Positions 37,542 to 48,633 of a DNA stretch of 64,000 nucleotides are shown here, piece by piece. This stretch comes from Persicaria tinctoria (lineage: Eukaryota; Streptophyta; Magnoliopsida; Caryophyllales; Polygonaceae). Numbering within the stretch: the stretch's first letter is position 1; each line of letters opens with the position of its first letter. The notes below the pieces were generated by a model that worked only from the letters and a program-made list of their open reading frames with translations, was not told where the DNA came from and did no database searches. Position numbers and translations under genes: made by a program. The stretch lies in assembly GCA_037127255.1 (NCBI GenBank), contig JBANSL010000003.1, positions 436,501 through 500,500 of the forward strand, given 5' to 3'.

Positions 37542-37681
37542 CACATTTTTCAACCAAAACACAAGTTTTGGGCGCGAGGCAAAAAAAAACTAAAACTACA
37601 AGGTTACCCGGCGAAAATTTCAAAACCTCTGTTTACCACCCGAATTAAGCCATACCACAGGGTTACCACGCGAAAAATCCG
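37542..37681 (-). repeat. MULE right terminal inverted repeat
   Basis: Inverted counterpart of 34901-35040 with a few substitutions (for example AAACAAAGG versus AAACAGAGG). Confidence 0.88.
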
Positions 37682-37689
37682 TATATTTA

Positions 37690-38290
37690 ATAGATCATGT
37701 GTAAGCAAGCCTTATTGTGTAATTTGTGAGTAAATCTGGACCGTCGGATTAAGAAGATCAAAAGGATTAGATTAAAAGTAACTTGTGAACAACGACATTA
37801 TTCGTAGATACCAAATGATTATTCATATGTACATATATGTGAATAATCTTTTGTTACATACAAATGATTACATTTGTAATACATACGAATAATTACATTA
37901 TTATACATGAATAATCGCTTGGTACTTATAAATAATTTCTCTGGTCACAAATTACATCATAAGGGTTGCTTACAGGAGATCTAACCTCTGTATAATAAAT
38001 ACAAAAAATTATTAAAATAGATAAACTGTTAGAGTTACGTTGAAGTATAATATTTTTAGAGAGTTTATGTTTATTTCTCTTTTGTAATTTTTTTTAAAGA
38101 AACAGTCGGAAATGCTCAAAGCTATCAGAATAATAAGGCTGGACCGTGAAGTAAATAAGAGAATCTTTGTCAATGATATGAGAATGCTCTATTTTTGGCA
38201 ATTATTTATTTATGGATTTATAATATTTTCTTTATGAATTATGGATTTTTATAAAATATTGTTGTCAACAAAGTCAGTTCTTAACCTACA
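37690..38290. other. gene-free AT-rich interval
   Basis: No gene. Several short ATTATTCATATG/ATGAATAAT palindromic motifs occur between 37800 and 37925. Confidence 0.5.
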
Positions 38291-38696
38291 TCTAGTGTTC
38301 TAAAAATCGCCCAAGCGCTAGGCGGGAGAGCACCTAGAAATTTTTAAGCATAGGCGGTCTCTAGGTGTAAATTCGCCTAGGCCCCGCCTAGATCCGTCTA
38401 GGCATTGCCTAAGCCCGCCTAAGTCATATATTATTTAGTTTTAGTCTTTAGGCAACTGATTACCCGATTTACGATTTTTCATGCCTCAAGTCGGGATGTA
38501 TTTGCTTTTGAGTCAAACATATAGTTTTGAATTTTATGAGGGTTAGAGTCACTAGTCTAATGCATATTTTTGCACTTATTTACTTTAGTGTTAGTTAAAC
38601 ACCACAAATTTGAGTTTATAAGTGATATTATGGATTATTATTAAATTATATGAATTATTGAGATGTGTTAGACGTTAAAATATAAGAAAATAATCA

Positions 38697-41600
38697 AGCA
38701 ATCCTGGAGGGCGTCCTGCCCGGGCTCGGCTATGTTCCAATTAATGTTCAAACAAAAAATATTAAAAAAGAAGGCAAAGGAGTGGAATAAAAAGAGTTTC
38801 GGGAACATTTTCCGACAGATAAAAGATGTAGACTCAGAACTATTGCGTATTCAGTCTGCTGGCACCGGGTTACATTCTCCAGAAAATCGATATAAGGAAA
38901 AACAGCTCATTGTGAAGAGAGATAAGCTTCTTCTTTTTCAGAAATCTTTCTGGAGCCAACGGGCCAAAACTAAACACCTGAAATTCTCAGATTCCAACAC
39001 AGCTTACTTTCATCGAGTGGCGTCAGGGCGACGACATAGAAAACAGATCCGCAACATCCTATCCTCTAATGGAGCGATGGTGATTGGAGAAGAAAACGTC
39101 AGGCATGAGATACAACGGGATTTTGAGAGGAGGTTTAAGAAAGAATCAACGGATGAAGGGCTCCTTAACAACCTTTTACAACTAATACAACCGTCCATCT
39201 CGACGGAAGAAAACTCCTTCCTTACCGCAATTCCTACCAACTCAGAAATTAAAATTTCTGTTTTTAGTCTTGGGCGAAACAAGTCACCAGGACCTGACGG
39301 TTTCACGGCTGAGTTTTACACAAAATACTGGGACATCGTCGGTAAATCGATAATATGTGCGGTAAAAGGTTTTTTCCACTCCGGCAAAATGCTCCGACAA
39401 ATAAACCACACGTTTATCTCCCTGCTCCCAAAAAGGGATGATCCAACGACTACTAGTCACTATAGACCCATTAGTCTATGCTCTAATATTTACAAAATAA
39501 TCTCCAAAATTCTGACAGAAAGAATGAAAAAGGTCATTGGTAAGCTCATACATCCTCTTCAGGGTGCCTTTGTTTCAGATAGGGCAATACAGGACAATAT
39601 CCTTATAGCTCATGAAATCTTCCATTCCTACAAAAATCGTAGGGGTCGGGAAGGATGGATGGCTATTAAATTAGATATGGAAAAGGCCTATGATAGGGTT
39701 GATTGGAATTTCCTCAAAAGGGTGCTACTACAATTCGGGTTTCATTCTAGGTTCGTCTCATGGGTCATGGAATGTATTACCTCCGTCTCCTTCTCGGTGC
39801 TGATCAACAATGGTCCTACGGATCTATTCCTCCCTTCCCGCGGAATTCGCCAGGGAGATCCCCTATCTCCGTTTCTTTTCATACTAGGTGCTGAGATTCT
39901 TGCTCGGCACCTGGCTGCGGAAGCTAGCCTAGATAGAACAACGATTGGTTTTCCGATTGGACGCAACGGCCCCCGGGTTCCGTTCCTCTCCTTTGCTGAC
40001 GATATCATCATTTTCTCGAAAGGGAGTGTCGAAGCGGGTCGCAAGGTAAAGACTATCATAGACTCTTACTGCAAGGTGTCTGGCCAAAAAGTTAATTACC
40101 ATAAATCATGTTTTCAGGTAACTCGGGGGATTCCGAGTCATAGAATTCTCCAGTTACGTACATGCCTCAATATTATAGAAGAACACTCAATAGAAAAATA
40201 CCTGGGTTGTCCTATCATCAATGGTAGGGTCACTAGCAGTACCTTCGAAGATATCATTTGTAAATTGAAACAACAACTGACAAAGTGAAGGGCTAATGCT
40301 CTATCCCAACAAGGTCGGGCTACACTAATAAACTCTAATCTCTCGTCCAAACCGCTGCATGTGATGCAGAGCTTTTTGCTCCCTGCCACTATGCACAAAG
40401 AACTAGACCAAATCAATCGTTCTTTCTTCTGGAATAAGGACCTACAGTACCGCCCGTTAATAAGTTGGGACAGGATTTGCAAACCAAAACAGTTTGGGGG
40501 TTTGGGTATTCGCAAATCAAGGTATATGAATGTCGCTCTCCAGATGAAGCTTCTTTGGAAGATTCTGGCAGAACCGAGTAATGTGTGGGTATCCCTGATC
40601 AGACATAAATATCTACGTACCACGAGTATCTTCGACTACAAAAGATCAGGATCGTGCTCCTGGCAATGGTCCAACCTAGCTGGTTTAATTGATAAATTTA
40701 AAACCGGTCTAATCTGGTCCGTGGGGAATGGACGATCAATAAAGTTCTGGACAGACAACTGGATCTCAACCTCCCCTGTTTTGGCTAGGGCGGATTGCCC
40801 TCCGGATTACAATCAAAACGAAATGGTCAGTGACTATATTTTGGGGGGCCAGTGGTGGAGTGAAAAACTACAACAAACACTTCATAACGACATAGTGCAA
40901 GAGATTCTTGACATTCCGTTGCCTTCCTCGGAATTGCAAGACCGTCTATACTGGTGGCCTGATAGGGAAGGGTGGTTTACTACTGCTAGTGCATACAAAA
41001 TGATTACATCTCAAACGTCAGACACCCGGGATCATAACGACTGGATTTGGAGGGTCAATTGCCCTCCAAAAGTTAAAAACTTCCTCTGGAAGATAGCACA
41101 AGCGGGCCTCCCCACCGCTTCTAGGTTGTCTAGCAGAGGTTCGGCTGTCCCTTCAACCTGCTCCCTTTGTAATGCAGCCGTCGAGGACGAGGTCCACCTG
41201 TTCTTGGAATGCTCTTTCGTTAGAGAAGTACACCAACTCCCATTCCAAGACCAATCAGCTGTGGATTGCTTGATTGCCCAATCTAGGGATATTAGGCCCA
41301 TTCTATCTCTGCTTGGGAAGAGCCTAAATTCTACCGCCATGACCAGCCTAGCCTTTTCTTGGTGGTTAACAGGGTACATTAGGAATCAATTTTTATTCCA
41401 GCAGGTCGCCATCCCAAGGAAGGAACAAGCACTACAAATGATCAACTCTCAACTAGATAACTGGAATAGAACGTTTGTACGAGAGATGGAATTTGAGGAG
41501 GAGCTTCGCCCTACCAGGCCACATACGCCAAAAATAAGAAACAAACAACGTCCCATCCAGTGGCGGAAGCCCCCTAGGGGTACGTACAAACTAAACTTCG

Positions 41601-42060
41601 ATGGCTCATCTCTTTCTAATGGCGACAGTACTGCTGGGGCCATTATTAGGGACTGGGATGGTCACCCGACTTCCGTTCTGCACAAGCAGCTTGGAAAACA
41701 AAGCCCCCTCAAAACGGAGGCATTAGCTCTCAAACTAGGTATACAAAAAGTCCATCAGCTTAATTTAGAAAAGATCCACATTGAAGGTGATTGTAAGATC
41801 ATTATTGACCACTTACAACGGAAAACTTCCTGTCCATGGGAAGTCGAATTAATCCTCTCGGATATCCAACTCCTGGTATCGACGGTGAAGGAAGTAACCT
41901 TCCTTCATATCCCTCGCATGGGCAATAGAGTGGCTGATAAGGTTGCACACCTTTGCCACTCTGCCCGAGGGGTCGATATAAACAATGATATTGGTCTTCT
42001 CGACCTCATCCGCAAGGATGCCGCCGGGTAGGGTGATCCCTCCCGAATCCTTTCCTTATC

Positions 42061-42090
<30 letters not shown>
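38697..42090 (+). mobile_element. 5'-truncated L1-type LINE with poly(A)
   Basis: Coding sequence for the reverse transcriptase to RNase H part of ORF2 is followed by a short 3' UTR and a 30-base A tract (42061-42090). The endonuclease and ORF1 are missing. A convincing target duplication could not be fixed. Confidence 0.9.
38711..42031 (+). pseudogene. LINE ORF2 (RT, zinc knuckle, RNase H), one nonsense change
   Basis: One continuous frame from about 38711 to 42031 except for a TGA at 40286-40288, where the related LINE at 59-60 kb has Trp (LTKWKANSL). The reverse transcriptase includes KSPGPDGFTAEFY, AIKLDMEKAYDRVDW, GIRQGDPLSPFLF and the catalytic FADDIIIF (about 40000). A zf-RVT region follows (WIWRVNCPPKVKNFLWK, CSLCNAAVEDEVHLFLEC), then RNase H (KLNFDGSS, KTEALALKLG, EGDCK, NRVADKVAHL). 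The otherwise intact frame indicates a fairly recent copy. Confidence 0.88.
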
Positions 42091-42092
<2 letters not shown>

Positions 42093-42345
42093 AACTTGCT
42101 CTGAGTCTGCCTAGGAACCCGCCTAGTCGCTTGAAGGTGGTGGCCTAACGCCTTTTAAAACATTGTCTATCTTTAAGAAAATGGGTAGAAAAATCAAATA
42201 ATCTGATATTTTAAAAAAAAATGATTCAAAACAACATGTTATTTAACAAATTAAGAGATTAAAAAATAATACGGAGTATATGAAAACACCGAGCAGAATG
42301 AATAGTAAAAACAACGACTTGTAAATAGATTGGCATAAAAAAATA

Positions 42346-42568
42346 CTTCATCCGTTAATTAAAACTTAACGTTTTACTATTCACGCACGTTTTTGTAGGT
42401 GTTAAAAACTATACTATAAAATATTAACCTTTTTAATATTTTTTTTAATGATTTAATACTTATTACAATTAAGTATAATTTTTTTTAATATTTAATATAG
42501 TTTTTTTTATCATTTTAAAAAAGCGTAGATGAATAGTAAATGACAAGTTTTAATTAACAAAAAGAGAG
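42346..42568. mobile_element. Stowaway-like MITE, diverged
   Basis: Ends TACTTCATCCGTTAATTAAA and TTTAATTAACAAAAAGAGAG with flanking TA. The AT-rich interior resembles the MITEs at 170 and 16257. Confidence 0.6.
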
Positions 42569-42597
42569 TAATAAATATAACAAATCATGTAATTATT

Positions 42598-43254
42598 ACT
42601 CCATTCGTTCTTTATGTAATTTTTGCTTTTTAATCATATTTTTTTAAGTGATTTTTTTTATTATTATTAGGTAAAAATTCGAGCTCAGACAAGCCTGAAA
42701 CTCGAGAGGCCGACGAATCGGCAGACGAACTAACCGTCAACATACAACCAAAGCAACACAGATCAACAAAGAAGAAAGAAAAACCCTAACAACCCATAAA
42801 AGACGTCAATCGGCAAATGAGTCGATGAAGATCCAAGACGAGCTACGAATGCCGAGGACACGGGCGAATGTGACGACTCACACGACGTCTCGACGCCGAG
42901 AAGGCGGAGAACAATAACCCACCATCGGAAAGGGCGAATCCTGGGGATGTGCGGACCACCGACGTTGCCCCCACCCAAATGAGGGATCTTCGAAAGCCAC
43001 GAACACAGCCACGATCCTCTCGATCATATTTTTTTTAAGTGATTAAAACTTTTTTTTTTTTGGTTCATAGGTAGACACTTAGGCTATTACAGTAGGGGGG
43101 AGGGGGATTCGAACTCGTGACCTATTGATCACTACATGTCATCCTTACCAGCTAAGCTAGCAAGGCTTGACTAAAATGTTATTTTTTATTAATTTTTTTT
43201 ATAATTTTGATTATTTAAAAAAGCATGCGTAAATAAAAAAAAAACAGGGGGAGT
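42598..43254. mobile_element. MITE-like element disrupted by two insertions
   Basis: The left end CTCCATTCGTTC and right end CAGGGGGAG look like one Stowaway-type element. Inside, ATCATATTTTTTTAAGTGATT occurs before 42660 and again near 43025, bracketing a GC-richer ~360-bp insertion (about 42661-43022) of unknown type. A SINE (43050-43166) follows directly. Confidence 0.5.
43050..43166 (-). mobile_element. tRNA-derived SINE with poly(A) tail
   Basis: On the minus strand it starts GCCTTGC, has an A box (TAGCTTAGCTGG) and a B box (GAGTTCGAATCC) at pol III promoter spacing, and ends in 12 A (T run at 43050-43061). Imperfect flanking repeats (ATTTTAGTCA / GTTTTAATCA) suggest the target duplication. 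Confidence 0.75.
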
Positions 43255-43329
43255 ACATTACTGTATTATTTTTTAAAATATATACAAAAAATCAGAAAAT
43301 ACACTCTCTCACTCTGCACTCAGTCACTC

Positions 43330-44316
43330 ACTCTTAGCCCTCTTCTCTTCGGCGCCGGCGCTCTTCTCCGCTGCCGCAATCGATCCTCCGGCGATAAGTT
43401 ACCGCTTCGTCCGCCGCCGTCAATTTATCCGCACTGTTCGAATCCAGGTGACACTCCTTCCCGCGTCTATCTACTATCCTCCGTCGCGCAAAATCTTATT
43501 TCTTCGTTCCTTATTCCCTTGTCTCTCTATCGCTTCATTGTTAATCTCCGAAAGAAACAGTATTGAGATTTACACAAGTGAATCAGGCAAATGTAAGATA
43601 TAGTTTCAAACAGGAGGTGAAACGAAACAAATGGAAATCTCAATCAGAAATTTAAGGCGTGGAATCCTCCTTTTCTTTTGTTATAGATGGAAATGGGATT
43701 TGAGCATTATCAGTTTCGGATTAGGATCTCATTCCAATCCATGTAAATTTAGTTCCGGATGATATTGACTGGGATTAGTAACTGTTCCTTTTCAATCTGA
43801 TACTCCTACTTCCCTTGTTTGTCAAGATCAGTCTTTTTTTTAATCGTTTGATTTCAAGGGATCAGTCTTTTTTTAATTGTTTGATTTCAAGGGCTTGTTC
43901 CTTGAGTACGAATCGTTTACCCAGTTTTGAGGACTTGAGGGTTTTATTAGTGATTAATATTATAATGCAGACCTAATAATTTCCAATACTGCTTTTAACT
44001 ATGAAATTGTTTCGCAGGGATTAGCACCTTGTATTATTGGACGTGTTGACATTTAAAAAAATTTAGTACTGTGAAGTTTCATTCTATTTACACTTCAAGT
44101 TATATATTAGCAAAATTGGGGCATCTTGAAATTGGTCCTGCATTTTAAATATTTTCCAAAAGATAATTGATTTGAAGATACTTGAGCAATCTTTGAAAAA
44201 AAATGAACTGCTTAAAAATGATGCTTTCTTGAAGTTTGTCTACTTGTCAGCTTTTCATTTCGCTTTTCAACTACTCCAGCTTGCAAATTCTTAGAGGTAT
44301 CTTTGCTTGCTATCAG
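43330..44316 (+). promoter_or_regulatory. 5' leader exon and 5'-UTR intron of the pyrophosphatase gene
   Basis: A CT-rich leader exon ends at 43447 (CCAG|GTGACA). The intron runs to 44316 (TATCAG), 869 bp. It contains a 33-bp tandem duplication around 43827-43893 (GATCAGTC…TTTCAAGGG twice). Confidence 0.6.
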
Positions 44317-44359
44317 TCTTGTGTAGTTGAGTGAAAGGGAGTTGCTTAGCAGTCCAACA

Positions 44360-47180
44360 ATGGCAACTATGAGAGTGATGGCAATGGCTACGGCTACCAC
44401 CAACTCCGCCACTACTTCACTCATCTTCAAGAGGCATCCATTTCAGATAAAGCAGAGGTCATCACAAAGTCTCACGCTGAGCATCAACCGTGCCCTTTCT
44501 AGGAGGCGCTTCACTTGCCGAGCCATCTACAGGCCTGATGAGATTCAGGTCAAGGAGGAAGGCCAGCCTGAAACCCTAGATTATCGTGTCTTCTTCCTTG
44601 ACAACTCTGGCAAAAAGGTTCCTTTTCTTTATCTCTTTGATAGGAATGGATATTGTTTTCGAAAGATAATAGCATCTGTCCATATCTGGCTTATTGTCGT
44701 ACAATAACGATCAGGTCTTTGAGGTTTAATTTTGGTAATATTTCAAGATTTAACTTGATTGGTTATTGGCTGGCTTGCTCTATTGGCTGGTGGGGGTTAT
44801 CCAACATCCAATTGGGATTGGAGCAGATTTTATTTCAATCTAATTTATTACAGATATGATTGATGAAATTGCTGGCACAGTTTCTTGTGTTTTGGTTGAG
44901 GTTAGGGTGCAGCTATGTTTGCTTTTGTTCATCACCTGACAGTGGGTGCCAGAATTTACAAAAGGGGTTGATGAAATTGTTTGCACATTGATTTACTTGC
45001 AGGTTTCTCCTTGGCATGATATTCCATTGCAGTTGGGCGATGGAATTTTCAATTTTGTAGTGGAGATACCGAAAGAATCAAGTGCAAAGATGGAGGTTGC
45101 AACTGATGAGCACTCCACACCAATAAAGCAGGATACCAAGAAGGGAAAACTTCGATTTTATCCGTATGATATGCATTGCTGTATTTATATGTCATTTTAG
45201 TACTTTGTCCAGGACTCTTTTTGCATTTCTGGTTTTAACTTGGAAACTTATTTTAACCAGTTCATTACATTTTTTGTTTTTTTCAAACATCTTGAAATGG
45301 AAACTGTATCTGAAAATTTTGCTTGACTTTTTTGGGAGACTATGGTCTACTATTCCTGGGTTTTCTAATCTGGTTTACTCCTCAAATGTATTACCGAATT
45401 TCTTAAGAAAGTTTTGTTTGATGCCATAAGGGCATAAATTGTGTGTTGTGTTGATATAGTGTGCAGTTTTATTTTGTTCTTGTTCTATCTTTTATTCGAT
45501 CAATCTTGTTTTATCTTAAAGAACCTTTTTCTTTAAAACTCAGATACAATATAAACTGGAACTATGGACTATTGCCGCAAACATGGGAAGACCCATCACT
45601 CTCAAACCCTGAAGTTGAAGGTGCTTTTGGGGACAACGATCCAGGTAAATATCATATAAATGATAGGCAATAGCCAATAGGCCTTAGTTTTGAATATTTG
45701 TGGATAACATAGGCTCTTCTTGAATGGATATGTAAGATTTTGTCCATGGAAACTATTAAGGTGCTTTTGGGGACAACGAATCTGACAGGCAGTATGCCTT
45801 AGTTTTTGAATATTTGTGGGATTGTTGTTTTGCTGTTGTGGATAACATAAGCTCTTCTTGAATGGATATATAAGATATTGTCCATGGAAACTAGTTTTTC
45901 ATAGAAAACATTGTGTAGGAAAAAGTTATCCTTGAATTTTACTTTCAATATGTGACTGAATGGAAATTATTGTTTGCTGTTCTCACATCTCAGCAGACAG
46001 TGAGTGAAGACAAATAGAGCTTTATTGTATGATACTAGATGCTGCAATGTACTCTTGTTCTTGACTTCTGTGTGCTATTGCAGTTGATGTTGTTGAGATT
46101 GGTGAAAAGCAGAGAAAAGTTGGAGAGGTTTTGAAAGTGAAGCCTTTAGGTGCATTAGCCATGATTGACGAGGGAGAACTTGACTGGAAAATAGTAGCAA
46201 TTTCACTCGATGATCCAAAAGCTTCTCTTGTGAATGATGTTGATGATGTAGAAAAGCATTTCCCGGTATATATCTCACCTATCAATCTTAATGCTTATAT
46301 GTGAAAATTATCTTTGTATACATTGACAGTGTGAATGATGTTACTCTGCGTGTATTGGATTGTATTCCTTCAATGTTTTGTTGTGGCTTTGATTTTCATC
46401 AGAGACTACAAAGGATAGTATTTAGCTAGGGCATGATTTTAGGAATTAGGAAATGTATGTTGTTAAAACAAAACTGCTGATGACATGTACGTACTTTAGG
46501 ATCTGGTTCTTTGATCAGCACTCGTCAGCTTGACTTTTGGCTCATTGTGAAAAAATCTGTGTCCGAACAACCTCTAGTCTAAGTGGATGAAAGTTGAGCT
46601 AAATTTGGGACCAAGTGATCTTGCTCTTGTTTTCATTCTCCATGAGACGCAATGGTGTTCATTACTCTATTAATAAAGAGCATGCTATCTGCTATAAGCC
46701 TATAAATTATAAACAGTTCAACCTTTTTGTTTTTATCAGGGAACCCTCACAGCGATCAGGGATTGGTTCAGAGATTACAAGATCCCAGATGGGAAACCTG
46801 CTAACAAGTTTGGCCTTGGAAACAAGGCAGCAAACAAGGTACTCAATATAACATTTTCGCAGTTTCATCTATTGTATGTGCAGAGTGAAGAATCATTTCT
46901 AACTGGGTTTAAGGTCCCTTTCTTTCTTTCCATTCAGTCTTTTTTATTTTTCCAATATCAATTCTTGTATCTATCCCATTTATAGCCTCCAATCCGAATA
47001 TTGTTAGCAAAAGAAGAAATGCTATAGTTTCATGTGAAGATATAACAGCTGCAGCTAAAGTTGCTAAAAAGATGATGTTCTGTGCAGGACTATGCACTGA
47101 AGGTCATCTCCGAGACAAACGAGTCCTGGGCAAAATTGGTTAAACGCTCAATTCCTGCTGGAGAGCTGTCGCTTGTGTGA
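44360..47180 (+). CDS. PPA6: soluble inorganic pyrophosphatase, plastid (PPA6 type)
   Basis: Six exons: 44360-44617, 45003-45163, 45544-45644, 46084-46265, 46740-46838 and 47088-47180, joining to 297 residues. The N-terminal ~60 residues (Ser/Thr/Arg-rich, ending near RRRFTCRA) are a plastid transit peptide. The family I pyrophosphatase fold follows, with SPWHDIPL, the signature DNDPVDVVEIG split by intron 3, and IAISLDDP-like and RDWFRDYKIPDGKPANKFG motifs. It hydrolyses pyrophosphate made by ADP-glucose pyrophosphorylase and other plastid reactions, pulling them forward. The start is the first ATG after the leader; a second ATG three codons on is also possible. Intron 3 carries a duplicate of the end of exon 3 (see findings). 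Confidence 0.95.
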
Positions 47181-47502
47181 GCATGAGCTGTGCATAAGAG
47201 AATGAAGTGCTCAAAGATGATGATTGGGGCTATCTGTACTCTACAAGTGCTTGGTAATCTCTTCAGCGTATTCTTGTTCTGAGTCCTCGTCGAATAATTT
47301 CCTTTTGGAAAATTCTTCAGTCATTGCAAAAATTGGGAATGTTAATCACATCTAGCTGTTTGTATGAGAACTATTTTCAACAGGATCATGTGTTTATTTT
47401 TCAATCTTTCCGTTATGATCTCAGCTCCAAATTCCCAACTAATAAGAGTAAAGCTTTCACTAAGTCATAAGCGGAAGGATAAATTAAAACTCCAAACTAA
47501 CA

Positions 47503-48033
47503 ATGGTGTCTTACAACAACACCTCATTTCATTCCCACGGCAACCCCAACCAACAGCCCCCCATCAACCTGCAGCATCAATTCCTTTCGGTGCAGAAGCT
47601 GCCATCAAAGCCGTCCAAGAAACCACCCTCTTCCGCTGCCCCTCCTGCTTCGACCAAGCCGAAGGTTTACAACGTCAAGCCCATCCATTTCCGGGAGCTC
47701 GTTCAGAGGCTCACCGGCACGTCTCAGTCCCAGCATCAGCCTCAGCCACCGTCTCAGTGGATCCAAAGTGCCCCTCCTCCTCCCATTCAGCTCGTAAGCC
47801 CCCCCACTGATGTTTGGGCGGAGCATTCAGAAGCATATGCAAGCAATACCCATATCGTAACAAATGTTCCTTCATCGGCAGCCGTGCCACTGGATCTGAC
47901 TGCTCAGAGGAAATCGACAGATGGGTTTATGTTGGTAGGTGATGGAGTGGAGCTAAGTCTTTCTCCGAGCTCCTGTTCTTGGTTTTCTTTCCCTCTCCTG
48001 AGCCCGGGTCCCCTGTCCAACTTTGGAGCATAG
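47503..48033 (+). CDS. VQ-motif protein
   Basis: Intronless 176-residue protein, as is usual for the family. The VQ motif FRELVQRLTG lies at residues 63-72, preceded by basic KPSKK and KPKVYNVKPIHF. The rest is Pro/Ser/Gln-rich and probably disordered. VQ proteins are small nuclear (sometimes plastid) cofactors that bind WRKY transcription factors or MAP kinases in defence and growth. Which subfamily this is cannot be told by eye. It starts 322 bp after the pyrophosphatase stop codon on the same strand, so its promoter must be compact or lie inside the neighbour's 3' region. Confidence 0.9.
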   Translation: MVSYNNTSFHSHGNPNQQPPINLQHQFLSVQKLPSKPSKKPPSSAAPPASTKPKVYNVKPIHFRELVQRLTGTSQSQHQPQPPSQWIQSAPPPPIQLVSPPTDVWAEHSEAYASNTHIVTNVPSSAAVPLDLTAQRKSTDGFMLVGDGVELSLSPSSCSWFSFPLLSPGPLSNFGA

Positions 48034-48633
48034 GATTCAATTCGCTGTTACTATTTTCAAATTTAATTTATTCTGGTTTATTTCTTTCATATCTTTGTTG
48101 CTTTTCATCAATAACTTCTAAATCAGCTCTCGGTTATAGTACTAATAGATCACAAATCCAAGGTTGAATCTGTTATTACATCTTGTAACTCTCATCTACA
48201 TGAAGCATACAATATGAATTTGAATTCTCTTTAGACTGCAACACATGTTCTGTTTTCACAAGCTTGTGGCTTTCATTTGACTGGTCAATCAATGTTTAGA
48301 AACGGCAGAGAGAAACATGATAAGCTAGTACATGTATATCTCATTCTTAGCCAGTAGAACTTATAAACTCATACATTTCAGTTCAAGGAAGATGAAAAAG
48401 GGGGTTGTATATGAATCATCATGAATTCTACAGGGCTATCCCATACATGTCTAATACTGTACAAGTCACCAAAAATGGTACCCCATAAGAGTATTGTAAA
48501 TACATATTAATCATCCAACAAAAGAGTATATTAAAATGGATGCAGTTGGATCTTATCCATGAGGAGAAGTTAACACATGACAGAGTTCACATACCACAGG
48601 GGCACAGGGTGATTGCAAGTCTTGCAGCCATGC
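48034..48633. other. convergent 3' intergenic region
   Basis: Space between the ends of two convergent genes. It should hold both polyadenylation regions. No repeats or other features seen. Confidence 0.6.

Larger units (their letters stand above)
34901..37681. mobile_element. Mutator-like element (MULE), 2.78 kb, possible Pack-MULE
   Basis: Terminal inverted repeats of about 140 bp (34901-35040 and 37542-37681) begin CGGATTTTTCGCGTGGTAAC and differ at only a few bases. The 9-bp flanks are TATATTTTA and TATATTTAA (8/9), matching the 9-bp duplication of Mutator elements. No transposase frame is present. The interior holds GC-rich gene-like segments near both ends, two tRNA-like sequences in opposite orientation and an exon-like block with splice signals, consistent with captured host sequence. 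Confidence 0.85.
38293..42173. mobile_element. older repeat with CGCCTAG motifs, interrupted by a LINE
   Basis: The left part (38293-38695) and right part (42091-42173) carry the same CGCCTAG/CTAGGCG motif series. They end in loosely inverted sequences (TGTTCTAAAA on the left, TTTTAAAACA on the right). It looks like a non-autonomous DNA element split by the LINE. Superfamily not determined. Confidence 0.5.

Noticed and set aside
47364..47810. 148-codon plus-strand frame overlapping the VQ gene
   Set aside because: Different frame from the VQ motif; composition is a shadow of the Pro/Ser-rich gene.
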